From Deltaproteobacteria bacterium (lineage in GTDB: Bacteria > Desulfobacterota > Desulfobulbia > Desulfobulbales > SURF-16), in contig DAOUUW010000004.1 of assembly GCA_030667965.1 (NCBI GenBank), forward strand, positions 1 to 48,614: a stretch of 48,614 bases of DNA, given 5' to 3'. The notes beneath the pieces are model-generated. The model had not been told where the DNA came from and ran no database searches. It saw only the letters and a list, made by a program, of their open reading frames with translations. Both the position numbers and the translations under genes were made by a program. Below are positions 8,342 through 18,059 of the stretch, piece after piece. Each line of letters starts with the position of its first letter. Position 1 is the first letter of the stretch.

Positions 8342-10327
8342 ATGAGCACCGAAACAAGTAACATTGAAAGTCTGATGAATGAACAGCGTATTTTTAATCC
8401 ACCGGTCGATGGCCAGGCAAATGCCTACATTAAAAGCATGGAGGAATATCAGGCCATCTACAAACGTTCCATGGAAGATCCCGAAGGCTTCTGGGCGGAG
8501 AGGGCCGAAGAGCTCATCAGCTGGGACAAAAAATGGGATTCAGTTCTTGACGCTGATCTGCATGTACCGGAGATTAAATGGTTTGACGGCGCCAAACTGA
8601 ACGTCTCCTATAACTGCCTTGACCGTCATCTGGACAACGGCCGTAAAGACAAGACCGCCATCATTTTTCAGGGAGAGCCCGAGGAAGATGTAAAAACATT
8701 CACATATCAGGAACTTCATAAGGAAGTATGCCGGTTTGCCAATGTCCTGAAAAGCCACGGTGTCAAAAAAGGTGACCGCGTTGCCGTGTACCTGCCCATG
8801 ATTCCCGAAATGGCAATCTCCCTGCTGGCCTGTACCAGGATCGGTGCCGTTCATTCCGTTGTTTTCGCCGGATTTTCAGCCCACAGCCTGCGCAGCCGCA
8901 TACAGGACTGTGAAGCCAAGGTACTGGTCACAGCCGATGCCGTTATTCGCGCCGGTAAAACCATTCCGCTGAAACCCAATGCTTCTGAAGCCCTGAAAGA
9001 ATGCGAAACCATTAAAAAATGTATTGTGGTTAAAAGGGCCGGCAATGATGTGGCCATGGAAGACGGACGCGATCTCTGGTGGGCAGACGAGATGGCCGGT
9101 CCTGCTATTTCCGATGACTGCGTTCCGGAAAGCATGGATGCCGAGGATATGCTCTTTATCCTGTACACCAGCGGCAGTACCGGCAAACCCAAAGGTGTTG
9201 TTCACACCACCGGCGGCTATCTGACATACGTCGCCCACACCTGTCAGTGGGTTTTTGATCTTAAAGACGAAGATGTTTACTGGTGTACCGCCGATATAGG
9301 CTGGATTACCGGACACAGTTATATTCTTTATGGCCCCCTGGCTCTGGGCGCCACCTCACTGATGTTTGAGGGTGTTCCTTCCTATCCGGCACCGGATCGT
9401 TTCTGGCAGGTTGTGGAAAAATTCAAGGTAAGCATTTTCTACACGGCTCCCACGGTTATCAGGGCACTCATGCGAGAAGGAACGAAGTGGGCCCAAAAAC
9501 ACGATCTTTCTTCCCTGCGTCTGCTCGGCACCGTTGGTGAACCGATTAATCCGGAGGCATGGATATGGTATCACGCCCACATCGGCGGCGGCAGGGTGCC
9601 CATTGTTGACACCTGGTGGCAGACGGAAACAGGCGGTATCATGATTTCAGCGCTGCCCTACGCCACGCCTCTCAAGCCAGGCTCAGCCACACTGCCTCTG
9701 CCCGGCATTGATGTGGATATTTATGACGAGGAAGGAAAACCAACAGGCGTTAACCAAGGCGGCCATCTTGTCGTGAAAAAGCCATGGCCCGGTATGCTTC
9801 GCGGCATATTCGGCAATCCGGAACGTTTCAAAAAAGCCTATTTCGACCGCTACCCGGGAATTTATGATCCGGAAGACGGAGTGCGCCGTGACGCTGATGG
9901 ATATTTCTGGATCATGGGCCGCCTTGACGATGTTATCAACGTTTCCGGTCACAGGATGGGAACCGCTGAAATCGAATCCGCTCTCGTTTCCCACAATGCA
10001 GTTGCCGAGGCCGCTGTTATCGGTGCTCCGCACGACATTAAAGGCCAGACCATCTACGCATACGTTTCACTGAAAATAGGCATCGATCCTTCTGAGGAAC
10101 TGCGTAAAGAACTGCGCACCCATGTTCGCAAGGAAATCGGCCCCATTGCTTCACCTGAGTTTATTCAGTTCTCCCCGGGACTGCCGAAAACCAGAAGCGG
10201 TAAAATCATGCGCCGTATTCTGCGTAAAATCGCTGCCGGACAGGATGATTTCGGCGATACCTCGACCCTGGCTGATCCGTCTGTTGTTGACAGCCTGGTT
10301 GCAGGCAACAAAGATATTAAAAATTAA
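8342..10327 (+). CDS. acs: Acetyl-CoA synthetase (AMP-forming)
   Basis: A 661-residue, full-length acetyl-CoA synthetase, converting acetate, ATP and CoA to acetyl-CoA, AMP and pyrophosphate through acetyl-adenylate. Visible motifs are the P-loop-like [16 protein letters not shown] (near residue 277), the A-motif [10 protein letters not shown], the hinge region [18 protein letters not shown] and the C-terminal lysine motif [14 protein letters not shown], which is the usual site of regulatory acetylation. The ribosome-binding site is strong. It forms a single transcription unit ended by the hairpin at 10346. In a sulfate reducer it would fit acetate assimilation or oxidation, but substrate preference cannot be seen from sequence alone. 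Confidence 0.97.
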   Translation: MSTETSNIESLMNEQRIFNPPVDGQANAYIKSMEEYQAIYKRSMEDPEGFWAERAEELISWDKKWDSVLDADLHVPEIKWFDGAKLNVSYNCLDRHLDNGRKDKTAIIFQGEPEEDVKTFTYQELHKEVCRFANVLKSHGVKKGDRVAVYLPMIPEMAISLLACTRIGAVHSVVFAGFSAHSLRSRIQDCEAKVLVTADAVIRAGKTIPLKPNASEALKECETIKKCIVVKRAGNDVAMEDGRDLWWADEMAGPAISDDCVPESMDAEDMLFILYTSGSTGKPKGVVHTTGGYLTYVAHTCQWVFDLKDEDVYWCTADIGWITGHSYILYGPLALGATSLMFEGVPSYPAPDRFWQVVEKFKVSIFYTAPTVIRALMREGTKWAQKHDLSSLRLLGTVGEPINPEAWIWYHAHIGGGRVPIVDTWWQTETGGIMISALPYATPLKPGSATLPLPGIDVDIYDEEGKPTGVNQGGHLVVKKPWPGMLRGIFGNPERFKKAYFDRYPGIYDPEDGVRRDADGYFWIMGRLDDVINVSGHRMGTAEIESALVSHNAVAEAAVIGAPHDIKGQTIYAYVSLKIGIDPSEELRKELRTHVRKEIGPIASPEFIQFSPGLPKTRSGKIMRRILRKIAAGQDDFGDTSTLADPSVVDSLVAGNKDIKN

Positions 10328-10345
10328 GATTTTTTTTGTAACCTG

Positions 10346-10384
10346 AAAAAAAACGGGAGTGACCGCAGGGTCTTCCCGTTTTTT
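10346..10384 (+). terminator. Intrinsic terminator after acs
   Basis: An A-rich run and ACGGGA (to 10357) pair with TCCCGTTTTTT (10374-10384), leaving a 16-base loop and a terminal T run, 18 bases after the acs stop codon. Confidence 0.85.
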
Positions 10385-10456
10385 AAGGAGTCTCACAAAA
10401 ATTGTTTTGGGAGAGAGAAACTGACAGGCTAAGAACTTAGCGCCCTACGGGCGGGC

Positions 10457-10513
10457 TTTAGACAGGATCAACAAGATAGACATGATAAAAAAATCCAGTT
10501 AATCCTGTCTAAA
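10457..10513. repeat. Inverted repeat (TTTAGACAGGAT type)
   Basis: A perfect 12-base inverted repeat, TTTAGACAGGAT at 10457-10468 and its complement at 10502-10513, encloses 33 bases. A GCTAAG/CTTAGC hairpin lies just upstream at about 10428-10441. It looks like a dispersed noncoding palindrome; there is no coding sequence in it. Confidence 0.6.
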
Positions 10514-10582
10514 AAAAAACAAAAAATGGAAATTCCTATGCTTTAAATATAAAACCGAATCAATTGCCAAGGGAGTCTTGCC

Positions 10583-11002
10583 ATGACAAAGCCAATCGCA
10601 CCGCCGGAACTTGATGAATTTATTAAAAAATGGGACACATCGCCAGAGATGAAAAAAGCCTTTCTGCTGTTCAAGGATTTGCTCTTCACAAAAGATGAGG
10701 TGGTATTTGATTTCAATGGCAGGGCCGGGGTCAGCTATTCCCTGCGGCCAAAACACCCGAAACAAACGGACAGAAATCTTTTTGCCATGGTTGACGTCAT
10801 TGACGACAACCCTGAAGAGCGCTGGCTTTCAGTCTGTTTTTACGGGGACATGATTACTGACCCCCGGGAGATCGGGGATCTGGTTCCCGGAGGGTTGGCA
10901 GGAGATGACGGATACTGCTTTGATCTTGACGAGTATGATGAAGGAAAAATAACCTATATAAAGGACAGGTTGGAGGAGGCTTACGGGGCAGCAGCCAAAT
11001 GA
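10583..11002 (+). CDS. Conserved small acidic protein of unknown function
   Basis: A 139-residue, soluble, acidic protein that I do not recognise. The ATG at 10583 follows AAGGGAG at a plausible distance. The sequence has an N-terminal helical part (PELDEFIKKWDTSPEMKKAFLLFKDLL) and then a beta-rich middle with FDFNGRAGVSYSLRP and DDGYCFDLDEYDEG, with no signal peptide, membrane segment or cysteine pairs (a single Cys in SVCFYG and another in YCFDL). It stands alone between the acs terminator and the convergent yceH gene. Codon use looks like the neighbours, so I take it as a real gene. Confidence 0.75.
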   Translation: MTKPIAPPELDEFIKKWDTSPEMKKAFLLFKDLLFTKDEVVFDFNGRAGVSYSLRPKHPKQTDRNLFAMVDVIDDNPEERWLSVCFYGDMITDPREIGDLVPGGLAGDDGYCFDLDEYDEGKITYIKDRLEEAYGAAAK

Positions 11003-11014
11003 TGTTCTTCGTGG

Positions 11015-11033
11015 AGCCTGCTTCCGGCAGGCT
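11015..11033. terminator. Weak hairpin after the unknown gene at 10583
   Basis: AGCCTGC at 11015-11021 pairs with GCAGGCT at 11027-11033 around a TTCCG loop, 12 bases past the stop. The following bases are A-rich rather than a T run, so intrinsic termination on the plus strand is doubtful. Confidence 0.4.
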
Positions 11034-11075
11034 ATAAAAATGTGAAGCCCGGATTTAAAAAAAATCAGCGCCGTA

Positions 11076-11738
11076 TCATTCAAACTGCTCCTTAAATACA
11101 GCAAACTCCTTTTGCAAGGCCTCAAGATCCCGACGCAGCATGGTCACCTCTTCTTCCAGTGAATGCATGCGATCATCATCCTGCTGTGCTGCAGAAGGCG
11201 CCATGTCGTGATGTGGATATGAAATCCGCCCGTCTTCACTTTCCGGATTTCCTGCAAGCAGATGGGCATAACGGCATTCTTTGCAACCAGGCTGCCGGAC
11301 AAGCTTTATCACCAGGCCCATATCGGCAAGACTTTCCAGCGTACTTTCCACCTCTGCCAGATCACTGAATGCGTAAAGGCGTTCCGTTCGGCCCCGAAGC
11401 TCTCCAAGGGTCTGGGGCCCCCTCAGAAACAAGAGACAGATGACTGCCGCCTCCTTGCCAATCAGGTTCTTTGCTTTGACAAAATTTTCATTATATTTAC
11501 TCACCCTGCCTGCATCGCTGCGCCAGACGAACTTTCTTTCCACAAGACTGCTGATTGCCCGTTGAATGGTCGACTCATCATAGGCAACAACCGGATAGCG
11601 GTTGGATTTCTGGTTGCAGGCGTTGGCAAGGGCGTTCCGGGAAAGGGGATAGTACTCAGGAGTGGCCATCTCCTTCTCGATCAGGCAACCAAGCACCCGG
11701 ATTTCCACAGAGTCAAGTTGCTCCTGCACGTTGTCCAT
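11076..11738 (-). CDS. YceH family (DUF480) protein
   Basis: A protein of about 220 residues of the YceH/DUF480 family, built from two winged-helix-like domains (LDSVEIRVLGCLIEKEMATPEYYPLS and LNACNQKSNRYPV-like region, then FLRGPQTLGELRGRTERLY). The function of the family is not established. The C-terminus has a coiled-coil-like segment (EEEVTMLRRDLEALQKEFAVFKEQ), common in the family. ATG at 11738 is chosen over an upstream TTG at 11756 that would lie inside mltB. It is the last gene of the run DHH-mltB-yceH, whose close spacing implies one operon. Confidence 0.88.
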   Translation of the reverse strand: MDNVQEQLDSVEIRVLGCLIEKEMATPEYYPLSRNALANACNQKSNRYPVVAYDESTIQRAISSLVERKFVWRSDAGRVSKYNENFVKAKNLIGKEAAVICLLFLRGPQTLGELRGRTERLYAFSDLAEVESTLESLADMGLVIKLVRQPGCKECRYAHLLAGNPESEDGRISYPHHDMAPSAAQQDDDRMHSLEEEVTMLRRDLEALQKEFAVFKEQFE

Positions 11739-11742
11739 GGCA

Positions 11743-12774
11743 TTATTTCCCGGCAAGTTTTTCCGACAGTTCCGTTACTGCCATGGCGTATCGGTTGGAG
11801 TGGTTCCAGGCGGTAATTGCCTGGAAATTGGGATAGCCCGCCACGTAGCGCATGCCGCCGTCTTTCAGTTCCAACCCGACAATGGTCAGCTTCTTGTTGT
11901 CTGGTGAAGGAGGCAGACTGACTCCCTGCACTCTGGCCACATCAGCCATGGGCACAAAACCTTTTCTGCCCTTTTCAAAGGCCTCTTTCAATAAGTCGCT
12001 CTTCAGGTTGCTGCCGATTTCCCGATAGATGGATGCCTTGTACACCCAGCCAAAACGATGCAGGTAATTTGCAATGCTGGCCAGCACGTCTTCGGTGGTA
12101 CCCCAGACGTCCATTTTGCCGTCTTTGTTAAAATCAACGGCATATTCCCGAAAACTTGAGGGAATAAACTGGGTCTGACCGAAAGCCCCGCCATAGGAAC
12201 CGGTCACCTGCAGAGGATCAACCCCGTTTTCCCGGCAAAGGAGGAGGAAATGGACAAGCTGTTTGCGGTAGAACCCGCTCCTTCGGGGATAGGCGTCAAA
12301 CATGGTGTTCAAGGTCTGGAAAAGGTTAAAAGCTCCTTTATATTGACCAAATCGGGTCTCTATACCCCAAATGGCCACCACAACCTCCCTTTCAACGCCG
12401 ATTTCCTCTTCAATCCTGTCAAGCATGGGGGCAAATTCCTTCAATTTCTGCCTCCCCTCCATAATCACTTCCCTGGTGATGAAACGGGGAAAATACTGAT
12501 GATAGGGCTTGGCTTCCCACTGGGTGTCCATCAACTCAAGAACCCGGCGCTTTATCTGCACTCCTTTAAAAAGCACGTCAAGTGCCTCCTGACTGAAATC
12601 ATGGCGGAGACGCAGTTCCTTAAACAACCCCTGGTAGCGTGCAGAGGTCAGATCAATTACTTGCCCGTCCACAACAAGGTCAGCAGCTTTCGGCGTTTCC
12701 TCATTCGCTTCCAGAGGCACATGGCCGCATAACAAGCAGACAGTGACCAGCAAAGGGAAAAAAACTTTAAACAT
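11743..12774 (-). CDS. mltB: Lytic murein transglycosylase, MltB family
   Basis: A protein of about 343 residues of the MltB/SLT_2 family that cleaves peptidoglycan glycan strands in the periplasm. The catalytic Glu sits in VAIWGIETRFGQY, followed by family motifs GSYGGAFGQTQFIPSSF and FNKDGKMDVWGTTEDVLASIANYL. The N-terminus MFKVFFPLLVTVCLLCGHVPLEA is a cleavable signal peptide without an obvious lipobox, so it may be a soluble periplasmic form. The ATG at 12774 is chosen because AGGAG lies seven bases upstream; a GTG at 12801 is possible but poorer. It lies 29 bases downstream of the DHH gene. Confidence 0.93.
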   Translation of the reverse strand: MFKVFFPLLVTVCLLCGHVPLEANEETPKAADLVVDGQVIDLTSARYQGLFKELRLRHDFSQEALDVLFKGVQIKRRVLELMDTQWEAKPYHQYFPRFITREVIMEGRQKLKEFAPMLDRIEEEIGVEREVVVAIWGIETRFGQYKGAFNLFQTLNTMFDAYPRRSGFYRKQLVHFLLLCRENGVDPLQVTGSYGGAFGQTQFIPSSFREYAVDFNKDGKMDVWGTTEDVLASIANYLHRFGWVYKASIYREIGSNLKSDLLKEAFEKGRKGFVPMADVARVQGVSLPPSPDNKKLTIVGLELKDGGMRYVAGYPNFQAITAWNHSNRYAMAVTELSEKLAGK

Positions 12775-12803
12775 AGGGGATCTCCTCTTTAAAATGAACA
12801 CTA

Positions 12804-13772
12804 TCAGCCTGCATGCCAGGTAGTATGAACAGCCGCAATAAAGGCATCGAGCATACTTTCCGGCAAAGCATTGATACCGGCGGCAGCCTCCCTGCCGCCA
12901 CCGGTGGGAAATTGACGACAGAGCCCCACCGCCCCTTTCTTGTTGGCTAAAGGAGCCCGCACACTGACCAGAAACGTGCCGTCTCCGTTATCAACCAGCA
13001 GGACATGGGCTTTGCCCTCCATTTCACGGGCCTTTTCATTGCTGAATACCCCGGCAACACGCCTGGACCAGGAAGCATCGGGGAACTTGAAAATGCGGTT
13101 ATAATCACTTTCGGAAACAGGCGCGGCTGAACGGCCCTGCGCCATATCAGCGGCAAACCCTTTTTGTAAACGGTCAAGCACCTCTGACTCGTGATAAAAA
13201 GCAAGGGGATCCTTGTAGGGGCGTACAGCCTCGAACAGCTCTTCCGGGGTACAATGCAGATCCGATGGAACGCGGCCGTAGCCGTTATAATTCATCAACT
13301 CGCCCAGTTCCCGCAGGATATCAAGCTCACCCACTGCAAGATGAAGGTCTCCGGCGGCCTCGGCAGCTGCCTTGTGGAGATTATCACCATAGGCCGCCAC
13401 CACAGCCCAGGGTCGAAACCTGCCGCCAAGAAGCCGATCAACGATCAAGCCGGTACAGACATCCGGGTCAGGATCAATGGTAGCTGTAAGATTCTCAGAA
13501 TCAGGAATATCGGCGGCATAGTGATGATCAACATAGAAAATCTTATTCCGACGGGACAAAAGCGTATGAAGAGCGTCTTTATTGCTGTCCATGGAAATAT
13601 CAAGCACCGTAATAGAGGCGTCCTTGACACCATCCTGTGCAGCCAGCCTTTCAAGAAGCTTGATATCACGCTTGACCCCGGAAACAAGGGTCGCCCGGCG
13701 CGGCTCAACCAGCCTCAGTTGCTGGAGCGCGCAGATACCATCAGCATCTCCATTAAAAACATCAAAATTCAT
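12804..13772 (-). CDS. DHH-family phosphoesterase
   Basis: A protein of 322 residues with a DHH phosphoesterase domain: the metal-binding FNGDADGICALQQL near the N-terminus, VLDISMD, and the namesake YVDHHYA near residue 85. The C-terminal part (VSVRAPLANKKGAVGLCRQFPTGGGREAAAGI) is a DHHA1-like substrate-binding domain. Such Mn-dependent enzymes hydrolyse nanoRNA, pAp or cyclic dinucleotides, but this subgroup has no assigned substrate that I recognise. ATG at 13772 follows AAGGGAG at a good distance. It heads an operon with mltB and yceH. Confidence 0.85.
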   Translation of the reverse strand: MNFDVFNGDADGICALQQLRLVEPRRATLVSGVKRDIKLLERLAAQDGVKDASITVLDISMDSNKDALHTLLSRRNKIFYVDHHYAADIPDSENLTATIDPDPDVCTGLIVDRLLGGRFRPWAVVAAYGDNLHKAAAEAAGDLHLAVGELDILRELGELMNYNGYGRVPSDLHCTPEELFEAVRPYKDPLAFYHESEVLDRLQKGFAADMAQGRSAAPVSESDYNRIFKFPDASWSRRVAGVFSNEKAREMEGKAHVLLVDNGDGTFLVSVRAPLANKKGAVGLCRQFPTGGGREAAAGINALPESMLDAFIAAVHTTWHAG

Positions 13773-13817
13773 CAACAACAACTCCCTTATCCCATACTCT
13801 CACAGAAGCCTTGTAAA

Positions 13818-13866
13818 CTCTGCCCCTCTGCCCCTCTGCCCCTTTGCCCCTTTGTCCCTTTGCCCT
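13818..13866. repeat. Tandem (C/T)TCTGCCCC-type repeat
   Basis: Six imperfect copies of an 8-base CTCTGCCC-like unit drifting to CTTTGCCC and CTTTGTCC, between lptD and the DHH gene. The same unit occurs at 8051-8085. It is noncoding. Confidence 0.85.
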
Positions 13867-13874
13867 TAATAAAA

Positions 13875-16160
13875 TCATTCAAAATCCAGGCCATCACTGC
13901 CGGAATCCAGAGAAAAACCTTCCTGAAAATCTCCGCTCACACCAAAACCCAGTGCCTGACCGAGCCCGACAAGGGAAAACATGACCGCCACACGTTCGTC
14001 ATCGGGAGTTTTCTCGAAATAAACTTTCATGGCCCAGCAGCCCGGATTATAGAGCAGTCCCACGGAGGAGCTGACTATTTCATCGGTATAAAGTGACTGC
14101 TGCAATTCCCCTTCAAGATACAGGCTTTCTGTAAGCTTTGCCAGAACCTCGGCATTGATCTGGTTGACATCGGATTTTTTTGTATAGCGGTAATCCAGCG
14201 ACACACTATCCCCGCGTCTGGAGGTATATTTACTGTATAAATCATACTTTGTGACCCCCTGGCCATACACATTATAGGCGGTTTCATACTTGAGCTGCCA
14301 GCGGGGCAATGGGTAAATATTCAAGATAAGATCAATATCGGAAAAGGGCTGCCGTTCATCATCAGGGCCGGAGATGTCACGCCGTTCCTCATGGATATCA
14401 TAGGACTGGCTTATCTTTAAATAACCGATATAGCGGTTAAAAATCGTACCATCATCATCAGTACCGCCCACCCGGAAATAATTATTCAAACTGTAGGTCA
14501 GAAGATTAGTCAGGTCAATCCGGTCAACCGTATCAATTTCAGGCAACTCATCCTGACTGTCAACAGACACATAGGAATACTCCAACTCCGGCCTGATGAC
14601 ATGATTCAGCCAGGAAACCGACCCTAACTTCATGCCAAAATCACGATCAAAGGTGGTGGCAAGATTGGCATCCATGGTCCAGGCGGTTCTTTCCTGATCC
14701 CTATCAAAATCCCAGTCGTAGTCTGATCCCCCGGCGTCTACGCGATATATGGTCTCTCGCAGTCCCGCTGTCACCGAACCTTCAATCAAACGGCCAAATG
14801 GTAGAGGAGCGGTAAGTCGGGGGAAGAGATCGATTCGCTGTTCTCCAACACCTTCATCCCTGTAATAATTGACATATTCGGAATCCCAGCTGAAGGAAAG
14901 CGGCATCTTCTCAAGTTCAAAAACGCCGTTATAAATAAGCCGGGGCAAGGTATTTACCTGAGCTGTCCCATCCTCATCAACAAGATCATCAATACTGACG
15001 AACTGACCGCCCAGCAACGAAGATGACCAGGTCTTGACAAGTTGCAGCTGAGAGGGTCTGTAGGGCAGGGTTTCTTCGGCAAGCCCCCGGTTATAATCGC
15101 GCAGAAACGCAGCGTCACTCTCGTCAAAACCATTGGCAAATGTGCCTAATTCCTGCAGATAATCCCTGTCCGAGGCAAGATCAATATCTGCTCGGGCCAT
15201 CAGATTATTACCGAAATCATGGTCAAATTTACCTCGTATCCAGTAACGATTATGTTCGGAGCGGAGATAATCGTCCGATTTATAATCATCGTCCACACTA
15301 TCCTTTGTTTTGTCGTAAATATAGGTTCCGGCAATGGTGGCGCGAGAGTTATAATCCGACATATAGCGAAATTCCACTCCGGCAACAACTCCCCGTTTTG
15401 ATAGATAACCGGGATACAGCGTCACATCGGCGCTTGGCGACAGATCAACAAAGAAAGGAGTAATGAGCCCTGTACCGCTGAGAGTGGACTGGGAAAATTC
15501 AGGAATGAGAAAGCCGGTTTTCCTTTTAGAATTGGCCGGAAGAATCATGTAAGGCAGGTAAAAAACAGGAACATCTCTCACCCTGAGAACCGTATGCTTG
15601 AGCACAACGGTATTTTCAATCCTGACAATAGCCTCGGCGGACTGAAACTCCCAGGGCCGAGTTTCTCCCTCGCCGACCTTGCAGGTGGAAAAATCACCAT
15701 CTTTAAACCGATACGTGAGAGCGTCTGTTTTTTCCACCTCATGGCCGGAGAAATGGAGATTATTTTCCGGCATGAATAACGTGGTGTCCGTCAGAGTTGC
15801 CGTTTCTCTATTGAGATCAATAACGGCTTCACCAGCATCAACGTCCTCGTTGGTATTGCGCATGGACAGATTGCCACGGGCATGCACAACGCCGTCATCC
15901 ACATTATAGCGTATCCAGTCTGCCTTGATGGTCAGCGGATTAGGGTTGTCTTCTTCAACCCGGCGCAACACCACATTTCCCTCGGCAACAACATTTAACG
16001 GGTTGCCGTAACGAGTTATCCTGTCAGCATCAATCTCCCAGGGCCCCGAAGTGACACCTGCAGCTCCGCATTGGCCGGACCACAGGAAGACAACGGAAGA
16101 AAACAGGTAAATGAAACATTTTTTATCCAACAACTTTTTCATCAGGGTTGCCGTAGGCAT
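13875..16160 (-). CDS. lptD: LPS-assembly outer membrane protein LptD
   Basis: A protein of 761 residues matching LptD (OstA/Imp), the beta-barrel that inserts lipopolysaccharide into the outer leaflet of the outer membrane together with LptE. An N-terminal signal segment (KKCFIYLFSSVVFLWSGQCGAAG) precedes an OstA-like beta-jellyroll domain (residues about 40-150, DADRITRYGNPLNVVAEGNVVLRR). The hallmark VPVFYLPYMILPANSKRKTG and the long barrel with alternating aromatic strands follow. Start is ATG 16160 or, giving a more typical signal peptide, ATG 16142. It lies 21 bases after ilvD, so they are probably cotranscribed. No LptE gene is nearby. It marks the organism as a didermic LPS producer. 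Confidence 0.95.
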   Translation of the reverse strand: MPTATLMKKLLDKKCFIYLFSSVVFLWSGQCGAAGVTSGPWEIDADRITRYGNPLNVVAEGNVVLRRVEEDNPNPLTIKADWIRYNVDDGVVHARGNLSMRNTNEDVDAGEAVIDLNRETATLTDTTLFMPENNLHFSGHEVEKTDALTYRFKDGDFSTCKVGEGETRPWEFQSAEAIVRIENTVVLKHTVLRVRDVPVFYLPYMILPANSKRKTGFLIPEFSQSTLSGTGLITPFFVDLSPSADVTLYPGYLSKRGVVAGVEFRYMSDYNSRATIAGTYIYDKTKDSVDDDYKSDDYLRSEHNRYWIRGKFDHDFGNNLMARADIDLASDRDYLQELGTFANGFDESDAAFLRDYNRGLAEETLPYRPSQLQLVKTWSSSLLGGQFVSIDDLVDEDGTAQVNTLPRLIYNGVFELEKMPLSFSWDSEYVNYYRDEGVGEQRIDLFPRLTAPLPFGRLIEGSVTAGLRETIYRVDAGGSDYDWDFDRDQERTAWTMDANLATTFDRDFGMKLGSVSWLNHVIRPELEYSYVSVDSQDELPEIDTVDRIDLTNLLTYSLNNYFRVGGTDDDGTIFNRYIGYLKISQSYDIHEERRDISGPDDERQPFSDIDLILNIYPLPRWQLKYETAYNVYGQGVTKYDLYSKYTSRRGDSVSLDYRYTKKSDVNQINAEVLAKLTESLYLEGELQQSLYTDEIVSSSVGLLYNPGCWAMKVYFEKTPDDERVAVMFSLVGLGQALGFGVSGDFQEGFSLDSGSDGLDFE

Positions 16161-16181
16161 TTAGCAGAAAGGCATTGTCTT

Positions 16182-17846
16182 TCAATCCTTTAAAACCGCT
16201 CCAGTACTTGCGGAAGTTACCATTTTTGCGTAGCGGGCAACATAGCCGCTGGTGATTTTCGGAGCTAGCGGCTGCCAGCTCTCTTTGCGTCTGGCCAGCT
16301 CGGCCCCGTCCACTTCACAATGAAGCCGTTTGCCGGTTATATCCACAACAATAGTGTCTCCTTCTTCAATGAGACCAATAGGACCGCCGTCGGCAGCCTC
16401 GGGCGAGACATGGCCGACACAGGCCCCCTGGGTGCCGCCGCTGAAACGGCCATCGGTGATTAAGGCCACGCTTTTGCCAAGCCCCATACCGATAATCGCC
16501 GAGGTGGGAGAAAGCATTTCCGGCATACCCGGCCCGCCTTTAGGACCACAATAGCGGATTACCACCACATCGCCGGACTTGATTTCCCCGGCCATGATGG
16601 CCTTCTGGGCTTCTTCTTCGGAATCATACACACGGGCAGGGCCTGTGTGGCACATCATCTCCTCGGCAACAGCAGACTGTTTGACAACAGCACCTTCAGG
16701 TGCCAGATTTCCATACAATACGGCAATCCCTCCCTGCTTATGGTAAGGATCCTCAACCGTTTTGATAATTTCCCGGTCCCTCACTTTAGCCCTGTTTAAA
16801 TTTTCTCCCAGGGTATGACCGGTAACAGTCATCACCTGCTGGTTCAAACCTGATTCAGTACGCAAAAGTTCAAGCATCACCGCCTGCACCCCGCCTGCTT
16901 CATCGAGTTGCTGCAGGCTGTGGGGGCCACCGGGGATAAGGCTGCAGAGATGCGGAACCCGCCTGCTCACCTCATTAAATGTTTCAAGGGGCAAATCAAC
17001 CCCCGCCTCCCGGGCAATGGCAGGCACATGCAGCACCGTATTGGTTGAACAGCCCAGGGCCATATCAACGGCCATGGCATTTTCAAAGGCCTCTCTTGTG
17101 GCAATATCCCGCGGCCGTATCTCCTCATGAAACAGATTCATAACCGCCATGCCGGCCAGTTTGGCCAGGCGAATACGCGCAGCGGCAACCGCAGGAATGG
17201 TGCCGTTGCCCGGCAACCCCAGCCCCAGGGCCTCGGTCAGGCAATTCATGGAATTTGCCGTGAACATGCCGGAACAGGATCCGCAGGTGGGGCACGCGGC
17301 ATCTTCCAGTTCTTCCAGTTCCTCCAGGGTCATGGTTTTGGCTTTAACCCGACCCACTCCTTCAAAAACACTGACAAGATGGACGTCTTTCCCCTGAAAA
17401 CGACCGGTGAGCATAGGTCCGCCGCTCACCATCACTGCCGGAATATTAAGGCGCAACATAGCCATGAGCATGCCGGGGACCACCTTGTCACAATTAGGCA
17501 CCAGAACCATGGCATCAAAGGGATGGGCCTGGCCCATAATCTCGACGGAATCGGCAATAATTTCCCGACTGGCCAGGGAATATTTCATGCCCTTATGATT
17601 CATGGCAATGCCGTCACAAACGCCGATGGTGGCAAATGCAATAGGCGTCCCTCCGGCCATTCTGACGCCGGCCTTGACCCCGTCAACTATTTTATCAAGA
17701 TGGATATGACCCGGAATAATTTCATTATGGGCATGGGCAATACCGACAAGCGGACGCCGTATTTCTTCATTGGTGTACCCCATGGCTTTGAACAATGACC
17801 TGTGGGGCGCCCTTTCCAATCCTTTTTTAGCAATATCACTACGCAT
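16182..17846 (-). CDS. ilvD: Dihydroxy-acid dehydratase
   Basis: A 554-residue, full-length IlvD, the iron-sulfur dehydratase of valine, leucine and isoleucine synthesis, turning 2,3-dihydroxy-isovalerate or -methylvalerate into the 2-oxo acid. Cluster ligands are visible in [10 protein letters not shown] and [19 protein letters not shown]; other family motifs are [24 protein letters not shown] and [12 protein letters not shown] 17846 is preceded by AAGGA. The lptD gene follows 21 bases downstream. No other branched-chain amino acid genes lie in the window. Confidence 0.97.
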   Translation of the reverse strand: MRSDIAKKGLERAPHRSLFKAMGYTNEEIRRPLVGIAHAHNEIIPGHIHLDKIVDGVKAGVRMAGGTPIAFATIGVCDGIAMNHKGMKYSLASREIIADSVEIMGQAHPFDAMVLVPNCDKVVPGMLMAMLRLNIPAVMVSGGPMLTGRFQGKDVHLVSVFEGVGRVKAKTMTLEELEELEDAACPTCGSCSGMFTANSMNCLTEALGLGLPGNGTIPAVAAARIRLAKLAGMAVMNLFHEEIRPRDIATREAFENAMAVDMALGCSTNTVLHVPAIAREAGVDLPLETFNEVSRRVPHLCSLIPGGPHSLQQLDEAGGVQAVMLELLRTESGLNQQVMTVTGHTLGENLNRAKVRDREIIKTVEDPYHKQGGIAVLYGNLAPEGAVVKQSAVAEEMMCHTGPARVYDSEEEAQKAIMAGEIKSGDVVVIRYCGPKGGPGMPEMLSPTSAIIGMGLGKSVALITDGRFSGGTQGACVGHVSPEAADGGPIGLIEEGDTIVVDITGKRLHCEVDGAELARRKESWQPLAPKITSGYVARYAKMVTSASTGAVLKD

Positions 17847-18059
17847 AATCTGTCCTTATTGTTAATAATGCCTTATTTCATGATACAAAAAAAATGCAAC
17901 TTATCGGCCTTCAGCCTTCAGCCTACCTACCTACCTGAACCGTTACAAACGAATTAAACTACCGTTTCGCTATAAAGAGTGTCAAGGCAAAACTTTCTCT
18001 TGCCAACTGATGATGTTTGTTTTTAATTGTAATTTTAATCGTAATACATTATTTATAAG
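17847..18059. other. Divergent intergenic region, ilvD / radical SAM
   Basis: A 213-base AT-rich gap with CTTCAGC repeats and a CTACCTACCTACCTG run near 17908-17938. No firm promoter was identified. Confidence 0.4.
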